64,000 bases of DNA from JBBQWT01 sp038210375 (GCA_038210375.1 JBBQWT010000011.1:1-64000); one strand, 5' to 3'; positions 7,886 through 16,937 are shown, counted from the stretch's first letter. Translations and numbers: made by a program. The notes: generated by a model from the letters alone, not told the origin.

Positions 7886-9541
7886 CTATTCCGCTTCGTT
7901 CGGCCGAACCTGCCTGCGTTCCCGCACCCCGGTACTGGGATCTTCTTTGTCATTCCACTTCACGCTGAAGGCGGTCACCGGCTCAGCTTTGCCTTTGACC
8001 CGTAGAGGCGGCAGGGCGACGAGCTCGGGTCCGCTCCCGAGATCTTCCGCGGTGCTGGCCGAGATCAGAATCTGGCCGGCGGTGGCGAACGACATCAGGC
8101 GCGAAGCGATATTTACGGCATCTCCAACCACAGTATATTCCAGGCGGCGCGGCGAACCGATGTTGCCCGCGGTCACGACCCCGGTATTTACGCCGATTCC
8201 GATGCGCAGTTCGGGAAACCCGCGTTCCGCGGCATGGCGGTTCATTTCAAGCATGGCGCGCTGGATTCCGATGGCGGTGCGCACCGCATTTTCTGCGTCG
8301 GTCGGCTTGGAAATGGGCGCGCCAAACACCGCCATGACCGCGTCCCCAATGTACTTGTCGAGGGTGCCGGAGTGGGCGAAGATCACGTCGGTGACGCGGG
8401 TGAAATATTCATTCAGCAACTCGATTACGGTTTCGGCTGGGAGACGCTCGCTGAGGCTGGTGAAGCCGCGAATGTCACTGAACAGTATGGTGACTTTTTG
8501 ATGTTCGCCGCCCAGCTTGATCACGCCGTCGTTGGCCGAGATCATTTCCACCAGGTCGGGTGAAAGAAAACGCTCCAGGGCGGAACGCTCGACCGCTTGC
8601 TGGGCCAACTGATCATGGGTCTCAGCGTTATCAATAGCGGCGGCAGCTTGCGCGGCCACCAGCGCAAAAACATTTAACTCCGCTTCTTCAAATGCGGCCG
8701 TTTTTTCCAGGTTATCGACGTAGAGCACGCCGAGGATGCGCTGGTTCCCCAGCAGGGGAGCGCACATGGCGGAGCGCAGCCCGCTGCTCACAATACTTTC
8801 ACTGGCATTGAAGCGATCGTCAGTGCTGACGTCGGAGATCAGGAATGGCGTCTGCTCGTCTTTGATGCGCTGCAGAATGGAGCGTCCCAGGATGATCTGC
8901 GGCTGTTCCTTGCTGGGCGGGCGGCGATAGCGAACCTCAGTCTGGCGCTCAATTTCGCCGTTGTCGTCGAACAGCATGATGAACCCGCGCTCCACCCCGT
9001 GAATGCGAAAGCTCAGCGACATGACCTGTTCGGCTATATCGTCGAATGAAAGTTTGGAATTCAAGGCGCGGCCGGCGTCGTAAAGTACTGACAGCAGATA
9101 ATTCTCCCGCTCCAGCCGCTTTACCGTGGAGACCAGGTCGGTGCGGCTTCCGGCGGTGTTCGCGCTGGCATTAAAAGAATCACGGGCGCGCTGCAGCATG
9201 GCCTCGTTGTGCGGAGCATGGCCGGCGCTCACCAGCAGTCCGGATTCGTTGATGGATTCGAAAGTGATCTCATAGACGCCGATGCGGATGGCATCCCCGT
9301 TCTTCAGCAGGCTATCGTCGTTGATGGGGCGGCCGTTGAGCAGGGCGCGATTGGTCGAGCCGCGATCGGCGATGGTGAATTCCGAATCGCTTTCTTGCCG
9401 AATGACGGCGTGCGAACGGCTCACGCTGGCATCGTTCAGCACCAGATCGTTGGCGTTGCCGCGCCCGATGGTGAGCTCCGCCTTGTTCAATTCCAGAATC
9501 CCGCGCTTGCCATCGGGAGAGGATATGAGGAGTCGCGCCAT
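7886..9541 (-). CDS. FHA - GAF - class III adenylate/guanylate cyclase
   Basis: Residues ~1-95 are a forkhead-associated domain (IGRGNANDLVLNDASVSRSH, then DRGSTNRALLNG), which binds phosphothreonine. Residues ~145-310 form a GAF sensor domain. Residues ~345-520 are a class III nucleotide cyclase: the first metal Asp is in LFSDIRGFTSLSE and the second in DKYIGDAVMAVFG, followed by GIGVNTG and YTVVGDAVNIASRL. The start ATG at 9541 has a strong AGGAGA site; the frame is open to 9628. Being cytosolic, with an FHA domain and downstream of a Ser/Thr kinase gene (111-bp gap), it is a plausible target of that kinase, with cAMP or cGMP as output; this is inference. Confidence 0.93.
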   Translation of the reverse strand: MARLLISSPDGKRGILELNKAELTIGRGNANDLVLNDASVSRSHAVIRQESDSEFTIADRGSTNRALLNGRPINDDSLLKNGDAIRIGVYEITFESINESGLLVSAGHAPHNEAMLQRARDSFNASANTAGSRTDLVSTVKRLERENYLLSVLYDAGRALNSKLSFDDIAEQVMSLSFRIHGVERGFIMLFDDNGEIERQTEVRYRRPPSKEQPQIILGRSILQRIKDEQTPFLISDVSTDDRFNASESIVSSGLRSAMCAPLLGNQRILGVLYVDNLEKTAAFEEAELNVFALVAAQAAAAIDNAETHDQLAQQAVERSALERFLSPDLVEMISANDGVIKLGGEHQKVTILFSDIRGFTSLSERLPAETVIELLNEYFTRVTDVIFAHSGTLDKYIGDAVMAVFGAPISKPTDAENAVRTAIGIQRAMLEMNRHAAERGFPELRIGIGVNTGVVTAGNIGSPRRLEYTVVGDAVNIASRLMSFATAGQILISASTAEDLGSGPELVALPPLRVKGKAEPVTAFSVKWNDKEDPSTGVRERRQVRPNEAE

Positions 9542-9652
9542 TACTTCTCCTGTGTGATTGCCCACCCCGGCAGGAGCGAGGCTGGGGCGTAGCGATGCCA
9601 TGTTATGTCCCACAGATTGAATCGGCAACCGGCGATGCGCGTCCCCGATGTC

Positions 9653-12088
9653 CTATTGGGCTTCGAAGGTATCCAGAATCTCTGCGGTCTTGCCTTCCTG
9701 CACCGTGACTGTCTTGTGCAAGGGCTTGTATCCCGGCAGGGTCAAGGTCACCTGGTAGGTGCCCGGCTCCAGGGGAAATTTGGAGGGGGTCTTGCGCGGC
9801 GCCGGATGGCCTTCCACCGTGATGTTCGCACCCGGTGGATTGGTGCGAATGTTTAATCGCCCTTTGCCCGGCGGAATCCCGCCGCCGAACAAGCGCCCAA
9901 TCTTGGCAAATGGACTAGGCCCGCCGGGGGGCGTCGGGGCGGCGCTCTCCTTCACCATTTTTGGTTTGAATGAATAGCTTTGGGCTTCGCCAATGGTGGC
10001 GTGAAAGGTGTTGTCTTTGTAGCCGGCGAGACGAAGGGTCAGGGTGTGATCGCCCTGCTCGATTGCCACTTCGGTAGGCGTGACACGGGATGTGGTCTTG
10101 CCGTCAATCAGCACCGCGGCGCCCGGCGGACTGGTGGAAAGAGAAACCATGGCCACCTTAGCCTTGAGTTGCACGCCCACGCTGGCCATCTTGCCGGCCA
10201 GGACCATGACCGCGCGGGTTTCCTCGGTGTAGCCCGGCTTGGAGATGCTTACGCTGTGGCGGCCAGGCGCGAGCTTGCCGGTCTGAAAGGGAGTTCTCCA
10301 TCCCGACTGTGAAACCCCGTCGATCGTGACCCGCGCGCCCTCCGGAGTTGAAGCCACGCTCATGCCGGTAAGGCCGGCGACTCCCATGGCATTGGTCGCA
10401 GCCAGCACCGGGTTCTCCGGTTGCGGCGCCCCCGGCTGGGTAGGTAAGGTCTTGCCCGGCTGGCGGGAATTGCGAGTGCGGGTGGCGAGGGCCTCAGCCA
10501 ATTTTTTGTCGGCGGCGATTTTCTTCTGCAGCGCCAGGTCTTCAGGCTTCCCCGCCGGCGCCTTAACTGCGGGCTGCGGAGTCGCGCCGGCACTCACCGT
10601 GCCAGGCGCCGGTGTTGCGGTGGTTGGCGCAGGGTGCTGGATGGGTGCGCCTGGCTGAACCGCACCGGGCGCTGCCGGGGGGGATGGCGTAGCGCTGTTC
10701 TTCTCCAGATTATCTTTCGGTGGAATTGCGGGCGGTTGCTGCGCTCCGGGAGACGTCTGGGTCTGCGGTGCAGCAGGGGTAACCGCCGCGGGCTGCGCTG
10801 CCGCGGATTGCCCGCTGGGTTTCTTCGAGCCTCGTCTGGCGAAAAACCATCCCGCAATCAACACCAGCAGCGCCAGCCCGATCAGCATGTAGCGCTGCAT
10901 CGCTGCCCCGGCTTTGACCGGGGGATGTGCAACCCCGGGCTTGCGGGGAACAGTCTGTGGCGCTTTCTTCGCGGCCGCGGCGGATTTTACCGCAACCGGG
11001 GCCGCCGCGATTTGGGCCTTGGCCGCAGGCGAGGCCGGTTGGTCGAGGGTGGGAGATTCCGATGCGATGCGGGCGGCGCTTGCCGCGGCCGCAGCAACTG
11101 TATTGGCTAATGGGACAATAGGTGAAGACGCCGGCGCCTCGATTGGCGCCGCGGGAGGGGGAGCCGGGTTGTTCAATAACAGGGTCTGATCGTCGCCGCT
11201 CGCCATGGCGGGCATCACCATCGTGGCCGCGCCGGCGCTGAAGCCCGGAGCCACGCCGCTCCCCAGGTTTTTGTAATTTTCCAGATCGCGCATCATCTCC
11301 GCGCCGCTCTGGTAGCGTTCATCCGGCGACTTGGCCAGCGCCTTGGTGATGATAGCGCTCAACCCGGGATGCACGGTAACGTCGAGCTCGCGCGGCGAGA
11401 TGGGGTTCTCATTCACTATCTTGTAAATGATGGTGGTGATGTTCTGACCCATGAACGGCTTTTCGCCGGTGATCATTTCGTAAAGCATTACGCCGAAGCT
11501 GAACAGATCAGAGCGTCCGTCGAGCGTGCGCCCTTTCACCTGCTCCGGCGACATGTAGTTGGGAGTGCCCAGCACCTGTCCCGTGCTGGTCATTCCGCCG
11601 CCGGCCTTGGCGATGCCGAAATCCATGATCTTCACCGTACCGTCGGAGGTGATCATCATGTTGGCAGGCTTCACGTCGCGGTGGATGACCCCATGGGAAT
11701 GCGCGTAATCGAGCCCTGCGCAAATCTGGCGGGAGAGGGTAATGATGCGGTCCACCGGCAGCACCCGCTGTTGCGCCATCAGGGCCTGCAGGGTCGTGCC
11801 CTCGATAAATTCCATGGCAATGTAGAAAATGCCATGGATCTCGCCGGCGTCATAAATGGTGACAATGTTGGGATGGTTCATCAACCCGGCGGAGCGGGCC
11901 TCATTCTTGAAGCGGCGCACCACCTCTTCGCTCTCGATGCCGAGGGCGTCGAGGCGCAGGGTCTTCAGGGCAACGGTGCGGCCGATGTTAGGGTCGATGG
12001 CCTTGAAAACCACGCCCATGGCGCCCCGGCCCAGTTCGCTGACCACCTGGTAGCGTCCTACGCTGTGCGGTTCTATCCCAGTTGACAT
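9653..12088 (-). CDS. Membrane Ser/Thr protein kinase with three extracytoplasmic PEGA repeats
   Basis: 811 residues. The N-terminal Hanks-type kinase domain (~1-270) is complete: GRGAMGVVFKA glycine loop, VALKTL lysine, HRDVKPANMM catalytic loop, DFGIAKAGG, then a GTPNYMSPEQV activation end. A Pro/Ala-rich linker leads to one transmembrane helix (MLIGLALLVLIAGWFFARR, ~residues 395-415). A second low-complexity stretch follows, then three PEGA-type beta repeats (STPEGARVTIDG, TSPPGAAVLIDG, TNPPGANITVEG), expected outside the cytoplasm and likely to touch the cell wall or a ligand. The ATG at 12088 gives the standard N-terminus. The FHA-GAF-cyclase gene follows on the same strand. Confidence 0.95.
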   Translation of the reverse strand: MSTGIEPHSVGRYQVVSELGRGAMGVVFKAIDPNIGRTVALKTLRLDALGIESEEVVRRFKNEARSAGLMNHPNIVTIYDAGEIHGIFYIAMEFIEGTTLQALMAQQRVLPVDRIITLSRQICAGLDYAHSHGVIHRDVKPANMMITSDGTVKIMDFGIAKAGGGMTSTGQVLGTPNYMSPEQVKGRTLDGRSDLFSFGVMLYEMITGEKPFMGQNITTIIYKIVNENPISPRELDVTVHPGLSAIITKALAKSPDERYQSGAEMMRDLENYKNLGSGVAPGFSAGAATMVMPAMASGDDQTLLLNNPAPPPAAPIEAPASSPIVPLANTVAAAAASAARIASESPTLDQPASPAAKAQIAAAPVAVKSAAAAKKAPQTVPRKPGVAHPPVKAGAAMQRYMLIGLALLVLIAGWFFARRGSKKPSGQSAAAQPAAVTPAAPQTQTSPGAQQPPAIPPKDNLEKNSATPSPPAAPGAVQPGAPIQHPAPTTATPAPGTVSAGATPQPAVKAPAGKPEDLALQKKIAADKKLAEALATRTRNSRQPGKTLPTQPGAPQPENPVLAATNAMGVAGLTGMSVASTPEGARVTIDGVSQSGWRTPFQTGKLAPGRHSVSISKPGYTEETRAVMVLAGKMASVGVQLKAKVAMVSLSTSPPGAAVLIDGKTTSRVTPTEVAIEQGDHTLTLRLAGYKDNTFHATIGEAQSYSFKPKMVKESAAPTPPGGPSPFAKIGRLFGGGIPPGKGRLNIRTNPPGANITVEGHPAPRKTPSKFPLEPGTYQVTLTLPGYKPLHKTVTVQEGKTAEILDTFEAQ

Positions 12089-12318
12089 TGCCGAAACTCG
12101 TTAACAGAAAATTGGGTTGGCCCGTAAACGGCCTGACTTCAAATTCTCGGCGAATCACTACAGTGAATATTACGCCGGCGTTCGCATGATTCGGTCCTAA
12201 GCTGCCGGCACATTCCGGCTCTGTATTATGCCCTGCTAATGCGATTCTATTCGTTTCCCCCGGTATTTAGGAAAACAACATTCTGGCCGGGACGCCGCAC
12301 GGGGCGTAAAATTCGGCC

Positions 12319-12816
12319 ATGCCGATCAGCAACCGCGCCTGCCGACTCGTGTCCACTGCTTTCCTGATGTTGATATTCACCGCTTCCAGCCCGGCTCCGC
12401 TGTGGGGTGGAAGCAAGCCTGTTGCCCCGGCCCCGGAGCAAAGCCAGGCCGAGATCCTGAAGGTTTTGCACCAGCAGGTGCAAGACTGGAACCACGGCAA
12501 CATCGAAGGCTTCATGGCGGGATACTGGAACTCTCCCGACCTCACGTTTTATTCAGGAGGAACCGTGACCCGGGGCTGGAGACCGACCCTGGAGCGCTAT
12601 AAGAAACGTTACCAGGGCGCCGGGATGGAAATGGGCACCCTCACGTTCGAAGGTCTCGAAGTCACGATGTTATCGGGCGACACCGCGATGGTGCGCGGGC
12701 ACTGGCGACTGGGAATGACAGATGGCACGGCGCCCCAGGGCCTCTACACCCTGCTGCTGCGGAAATTCCCCGAAGGTTGGCGTATCGTGCACGATCATTC
12801 GTCGGTGCAGGCGTAG
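12319..12816 (+). CDS. Secreted NTF2-like (SnoaL/DUF4440 type) protein
   Basis: 165 residues. An N-terminal signal peptide (LVSTAFLMLIFTASSPAPLWG) is followed by a single NTF2-like cone fold: AEILKVLHQQVQDWNHGNIEGFMAGYWNSPDLTFYSGG, a GWRPTLERYKKRY helix, and C-terminal strands ending GWRIVHDHSSVQA. Members of this superfamily bind small hydrophobic molecules or act as isomerases, but the substrate cannot be told here; the pattern resembles DUF4440/SgcJ-type proteins that are common and mostly uncharacterised. Divergent from the kinase gene across a 230-bp gap, in which I see no clear promoter or operator. Confidence 0.85.
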   Translation: MPISNRACRLVSTAFLMLIFTASSPAPLWGGSKPVAPAPEQSQAEILKVLHQQVQDWNHGNIEGFMAGYWNSPDLTFYSGGTVTRGWRPTLERYKKRYQGAGMEMGTLTFEGLEVTMLSGDTAMVRGHWRLGMTDGTAPQGLYTLLLRKFPEGWRIVHDHSSVQA

Positions 12817-12825
12817 TGCGGGGAC

Positions 12826-12971
12826 GGGGCGGCTTTTGATCTTGCAGTTGCTCTTGATCCTCGCGTCACCACAACTCTGTCCTCAGCCCAATTGTTATCT
12901 CGACCGGAGTCCGCAGGCTCTTGTGCGGCGTAGTGGAAGAGACCTCGGGGCGGCTTTTGATCTTGCAGTTG
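12826..12971. repeat. Direct repeat pair after the NTF2-like gene
   Basis: A 25-base sequence beginning GGGGCGGCTTTTGATC occurs identically at 12826-12850 and 12947-12971, 121 bases apart. The similarity extends upstream in imperfect form through GCGTAGTG, which includes the stop codon of the NTF2-like gene in the first copy. This looks like a local duplication. The rest of the gap 12817-12987 has no ORF or RNA signal that I can support. Confidence 0.7.
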
Positions 12972-12987
12972 ATCATCATGCTTGCGG

Positions 12988-13869
12988 TTACCCGCCCTTC
13001 AGCCTTTGCATCTCCCGATAAGCCTCACTCCTCGACATACCACGCTCCCGAGCCACGCTCTTAAGCGCCGCTTTTTCGTCTAGATTCTGCTCGGCCATGA
13101 TTTGCTCGACGCGCTGGCGCAGGTTTGCAACCTCTGCCACCGGCCCCCCGCCCTGCGCATGGGAAACGATGAGCGTAATTTCACCGCGCAAGGGCCGCTC
13201 GCGGGCTTCGGCCAAGACCTCGCCTGCCGGGCCGCGCAGGAATTCTTCGTGCAGCTTGGTGATCTCCCGCGCAACCACCACCTCGCGATCCGTTCCCAGC
13301 AGCTCGACAATATCTTCCAGCGCGGCGGTGATCCTCTGCGGCGTTTCATAAAACACTTCGGTGAGGGTTGAGGTACGCAACGATTCCAGCACGGTGCGGC
13401 GCTGGCCCGACTTGGCGGGAAGAAACCCGCCAAATTGAAATGAATCGACCGCAAGTCCGCTGGCGATCAGCGCGCACACAAAAGCGCTGGCGCCGGGAAT
13501 GGGAACTACGGGAATACGTTCCGCGATGGCGAGTTTGACCAGGCGGAAGCCCGGGTCGGAGATGCACGGGGTACCGGCATCGGAGACCAGCGCCACCGCT
13601 GCGCCCTCGCGCAATCGCAGAATCAGCTCGGCGGCCCGGTCGGCTTCATTGTGTTCGTGATAACTAATGCTGGGGGTACGGATGGTGTAGTGATTGAGCA
13701 GCTTTTGGGTTTGCCGCGTGTCCTCGCAGGCCACCACGCTCACTTCTTTGAGGATGCGCAGCGCGCGCAGCGTCAGATCTTCGAGGTTGCCGATGGGGGT
13801 GCCCACCAGATACAGCGTTCCCGGTACGATGCTGGCCTGGCCGGTTTCGAAATTATTTTCTTCGCGCAT
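12988..13869 (-). CDS. rsmI: 16S rRNA (cytidine(1402)-2'-O)-methyltransferase
   Basis: 2'-O-methylates C1402 in the ribosomal decoding centre using S-adenosylmethionine. The tetrapyrrole-methylase fold is clear: LYLVGTPIGNLEDLTLRA at the N-terminus, VACEDTRQTQKLL, SYHEHNE, the SAM-site block LVSDAGTPCISDPGFRLV, IPGASAFVCAL and FGGFLPAKSGQR. 293 residues is the normal size. The C-terminal end carries a helical MSRSEAYREMQRL segment, as in other family members. Divergent from the FmdB-type gene at 13992 with a 122-bp gap. Confidence 0.96.
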   Translation of the reverse strand: MREENNFETGQASIVPGTLYLVGTPIGNLEDLTLRALRILKEVSVVACEDTRQTQKLLNHYTIRTPSISYHEHNEADRAAELILRLREGAAVALVSDAGTPCISDPGFRLVKLAIAERIPVVPIPGASAFVCALIASGLAVDSFQFGGFLPAKSGQRRTVLESLRTSTLTEVFYETPQRITAALEDIVELLGTDREVVVAREITKLHEEFLRGPAGEVLAEARERPLRGEITLIVSHAQGGGPVAEVANLRQRVEQIMAEQNLDEKAALKSVARERGMSRSEAYREMQRLKGG

Positions 13870-13991
13870 CTTCCCGCCGTGGTCCCGCGGCTTGGCCTGA
13901 AGTATAAGGGAGCGGCGCTACGCCGCGAAATTGACGCTCTCGCGCACCGCCGCCTAGAATCGAAACTGCCAACTAGAAAGAGGATGGACCT

Positions 13992-14414
13992 TTGCCTCTC
14001 CACGAATACCGCTGCCAGAAGTGCGGCCACCAGTTCGAAAAAATTTCCAAGTTCTCGGATGCGCCGCTGAAGAAATGCCCGCAATGCGGGGGCAGAGTGG
14101 ATCAGTTGCTCTCCGCCCCCGCCGTGCATTTCAAAGGTTCGGGTTTCTATGTTACCGACTACGCCAAGAAATCTTCGAGCGAAGCTTCGGCGAATGATGG
14201 CGGCAGCGCCACCTTGAAGCCGGATGACAAGAAAACCACGGGCGACGCGCCCGGTGACAAGCCTGCTGCCGAAAAAACCGCCGGCGAAACCAAGCCGGCG
14301 CCGGAAAAGAAGGCCGGACCTGCGGCGGCGGAGACCAAATCCCCGGGCGAGAAGACCAGGCAATCCGGAGACCGAGTCTCCACCACCGGCTCCAAAAAGG
14401 CGCGCCGCCGGTAG
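13992..14414 (+). CDS. FmdB-family zinc ribbon protein with charged tail
   Basis: The first ~45 residues form the FmdB/CxxC_CxxC zinc ribbon: MPLHEYRCQKCGHQFEKIS, then KKCPQCGG, followed by GSGFYVTDYAKK, all characteristic of this regulatory-protein family. The rest (~70-140) is a Lys/Pro/Ala-rich disordered tail with no conserved motif. Translation starts at a TTG, preceded by AAAGAGGA with 7-base spacing; no ATG matches the conserved MPLYEY-type start. The molecular role is not established for the family. A small membrane protein gene follows 21 bp downstream, probably in one operon. Confidence 0.9.
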   Translation: MPLHEYRCQKCGHQFEKISKFSDAPLKKCPQCGGRVDQLLSAPAVHFKGSGFYVTDYAKKSSSEASANDGGSATLKPDDKKTTGDAPGDKPAAEKTAGETKPAPEKKAGPAAAETKSPGEKTRQSGDRVSTTGSKKARRR

Positions 14415-14435
14415 TACATCATCAGGAGGTTTGCG

Positions 14436-14831
14436 ATGACGCGTGTATTCGGGTTTGTCGGTCTGCTGATTGTTCTGGGAATCGGCTGGATGGTTTACCA
14501 GCGGCAAATTAAAGCAGTCTCCACTCCGGGAGTGGAAGGCGCGCAGGGCACGCCGCGCGGCACCATCGATCTCGCCGGGGTTAAGAACGACCTGGTTGCC
14601 CTGGCCGAAGCGGAACGCCGGTCGATGGCTTCCGCGGGCAAGTACAAGTCGCTTGATGAGCTGCGCTCCAACGGCGACGTCAGTATGACCTCGAACACCC
14701 GGGGGCCTTACACCTATTCGGCGGAGTTTGGTGAAACCACATTTCGCATCACCGCTACCCGCGGGGGCGCCGAGGCCGCTGGTCCATCGGTCGTCAGCAT
14801 CGATGAGACCATGGCCATCAAGCAGGAATAA
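14436..14831 (+). CDS. Small membrane-anchored protein, function unknown
   Basis: 131 residues behind a near-perfect AGGAGG site. One N-terminal membrane helix (FGFVGLLIVLGIGWMVYQ), then a soluble part with a helical segment (VKNDLVALAEAERRSMA) and a beta-rich end (GPYTYSAEFGETTFRITATR). The layout of an N-terminal helix followed by an alpha-beta globular part recalls pseudopilins or minor-pilin-like proteins, but the prepilin cleavage motif is absent, so I do not assign it. Likely co-transcribed with the FmdB-type gene. Confidence 0.75.
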   Translation: MTRVFGFVGLLIVLGIGWMVYQRQIKAVSTPGVEGAQGTPRGTIDLAGVKNDLVALAEAERRSMASAGKYKSLDELRSNGDVSMTSNTRGPYTYSAEFGETTFRITATRGGAEAAGPSVVSIDETMAIKQE

Positions 14832-14859
14832 AAAAAATCTGGAGGACGCGATCGAACGC

Positions 14860-15444
14860 CTAGCGCCGGGAACGGCGTTTGCTCTCGGCGGAAACCACGA
14901 CGTCGAATTGCACCGGCATTTTTTTCGGCGGGAAGCACGAATTGTCGTTGCACGCCTGGTAGTGGATGTCGCCCTTCACCGCATAAGTTCCCGGCGCCGC
15001 CTTGGGCGAAGCCAGCAGGCCGGCTGACACGGAGAAGTCTCCGCTGTAAACATTCAGCTTGTCGGTGGGGTCGAAGGGCAGAGTGATATCGGTGCCCGCC
15101 GGGTAAGTGACCTTGCCAATCGTGATGCGCGCGGGAGCGGTCAAGCTCAACGTGGTGGGTATCAGGTAGTCGGCATGCGGCTTGTTGGAATTCACGTGAT
15201 AACCGCTGCCCACATGAAACTTGAGCTCCACCACCGCGCTATGACCGGCTGAAACTGCCACCGTCGCCGCGGGGATTACGGTCAGGACCTGCGGTTTGCC
15301 TGGAATATCGTCGAAGGGGTTGATCGCGGCATTGACAGCGGTTCGCCGAACCATGGCGGCCTGGTCCGGACGGGGAAATATGCCTGCCAGTAACGCCAGC
15401 AGGACCCCCAGCAGCAATGTAGTGGCTCGTTTGCGCGTCAGCAT
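14860..15444 (-). CDS. Periplasmic DsbD N-terminal-domain-like protein
   Basis: 194 residues. An N-terminal hydrophobic export segment (TTLLLGVLLALLAGIF) is followed by one immunoglobulin-like domain matching the N-terminal domain of DsbD (Pfam family DsbD_N/DsbC type): FHVGSGYHVNSNKP, LPFDPTDKLNVYSGDF, and the redox pair in YQACNDNSCFPP, which corresponds to the paired cysteines of nDsbD. Third gene of the set ccdA - tlpA-like - this gene, with gaps of 21 and 38 bp, so it probably receives electrons from CcdA and the thioredoxin protein and passes them to periplasmic substrates. The last step is inference. Confidence 0.88.
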   Translation of the reverse strand: MLTRKRATTLLLGVLLALLAGIFPRPDQAAMVRRTAVNAAINPFDDIPGKPQVLTVIPAATVAVSAGHSAVVELKFHVGSGYHVNSNKPHADYLIPTTLSLTAPARITIGKVTYPAGTDITLPFDPTDKLNVYSGDFSVSAGLLASPKAAPGTYAVKGDIHYQACNDNSCFPPKKMPVQFDVVVSAESKRRSRR

Positions 15445-15482
15445 ATTTTATTTCATCGCATCTCGACAGGCGCTTTCCGAAT

Positions 15483-16103
15483 TCAGTTTACAGCCTTCCT
15501 GGCGCCGTCCGCCTTGTTGTCATCCGGCACGGCCGCCTTCTTTGAAGTTCCCAGCGCCAGCTTAATATCGTCCTCAATCGTGCTGCGATCGGCCAGACCT
15601 TCGATGTGGGCCACGATCTTGCCGGAGCGATCCACAAAAAACGAAGTGGGCAATCCCAAAACGCCGCCGTAGGCCTCTCCCACCGCCTCCTTGCCGAGCA
15701 GGATGGGGTAATTCACCTTCATGTCCCGAGAAAAACTGGCAATGGCATCCTTGCCGGAATCGTCCATGGCAATTCCCACGATCACCAGGCCCTGCGGGCC
15801 GTATTGATTTTGCAGCTCCACGAACCATGGCATCTCGATCTTGCAGGGACCGCACCACGTCGCCCAGAAATTCACCAGCAGCGCTTTGCCTTTGTAATCG
15901 GCGAGCGTGACTTTGGCGCCCTTGAGATCATCCAGAGAAAAATCGGGCGCGGGTTTGCCGATCAGGTTGCCCTGGGGAAGCTCGGGCAGCGTGGGATTGG
16001 GCTCGGTGTAACCGACCTTGGCGTGGCGCGACTGCCGGGCGCCCACGTAGATCAGGCCGGCCACGGCGACGATGACCGCGAGGATCACAGCTGTTGGTTT
16101 CAT
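15483..16103 (-). CDS. TlpA/ResA-type membrane-anchored thioredoxin
   Basis: 206 residues with an N-terminal signal anchor (AVILAVIVAVAGLIYVGA) and a TlpA-like thioredoxin fold: GKPAPDFSLDDLKGAKVTL, then the active site NFWATWCGPCKIEMPW, with a later cis-Pro region GLPTSFFVDRSGKIVAHIEG. The fold faces the periplasm and reduces disulfides, in cytochrome c maturation or general thiol homeostasis. It sits between ccdA and the DsbD-N-like gene, consistent with a redox relay taking electrons from CcdA. Confidence 0.93.
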   Translation of the reverse strand: MKPTAVILAVIVAVAGLIYVGARQSRHAKVGYTEPNPTLPELPQGNLIGKPAPDFSLDDLKGAKVTLADYKGKALLVNFWATWCGPCKIEMPWFVELQNQYGPQGLVIVGIAMDDSGKDAIASFSRDMKVNYPILLGKEAVGEAYGGVLGLPTSFFVDRSGKIVAHIEGLADRSTIEDDIKLALGTSKKAAVPDDNKADGARKAVN

Positions 16104-16124
16104 GCGTTTTCCGTTTCGATTCGC

Positions 16125-16859
16125 TTACAGCGCGAAGCGGTTGAGAAAGCCGAGATAGCCCGACAGAATAGTGAAATGACGGGTGAAAATCAGCAGTCCT
16201 ACCACTATTAACAATACTCCACTGAACACCTCGACCGCATGCAGGTGGCGGCGGAAGCGCGTGTAAAACGCCAGGAATCGGCCCACCCCCAGCGAGGTCA
16301 GCAGAAATGGAATGGCCAGTCCCGCGGAATAAATCGCCAGCAACAGGATGCCGCGGCTGACCGTGTTCTGCGAACCGGCGAAAGCCAGGATCACCGAAAG
16401 AATGGGGCCGATGCAGGGCGTCCAGCCAAAGGCAAATGAAAATCCCACGATGAAGGCGCCCAGCGGGGTCTTGCCGGCGCCGGTGGAGTGCAGGCGCTTA
16501 TCCGCGTAGAGCGCCTTGATCTTGAAGATGCCGGTGAGATGCAGGCCGAAAATGATGATGATGACTCCGGCGATGCGGCTGAGCAGTGCATGGTAATGGC
16601 GGGTCAACCCGCCGATAGTGGTGGCGGCGGCCCCCAGCGAAATAAAGACCACGCTGAAGCCGAGAATAAACATCACCGAATTCAACATCAACCGGCGGAA
16701 GACGCGGCTCTCACCCGATTGCAATTCTTCCACGGTGGCGCCGGAGATCAGGGACACGTACCCGGGAACCAGCGGCAGAACGCATGGCGAGAGAAACGAG
16801 ATGATGCCGGCGACAAATGCCGCCAGAGGTAAAGGAAGACTGCCCATAAGGTCTATCAC
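16125..16859 (-). CDS. ccdA: Cytochrome c biogenesis / thiol-disulfide transporter CcdA
   Basis: Moves electrons from cytoplasmic thioredoxin across the inner membrane. 244 residues with six hydrophobic segments. The two redox cysteines lie in the membrane motifs FLSPCVLPLVPGY (first helix) and FGWTPCIGP (fourth helix), as in the CcdA/DsbD family. First gene of the set with the TlpA-like and DsbD-N-like genes, which together supply the three parts of a DsbD protein. Not truncated. Confidence 0.94.
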   Translation of the reverse strand: MIDLMGSLPLPLAAFVAGIISFLSPCVLPLVPGYVSLISGATVEELQSGESRVFRRLMLNSVMFILGFSVVFISLGAAATTIGGLTRHYHALLSRIAGVIIIIFGLHLTGIFKIKALYADKRLHSTGAGKTPLGAFIVGFSFAFGWTPCIGPILSVILAFAGSQNTVSRGILLLAIYSAGLAIPFLLTSLGVGRFLAFYTRFRRHLHAVEVFSGVLLIVVGLLIFTRHFTILSGYLGFLNRFAL

Positions 16860-16937
16860 CGAGCTTAACCCAATTTTATTCGACGGGGCTGGCGGGCTCG
16901 CTGGGGAAACGGTACGCGGGTGGAAGCCATGCAGTGT

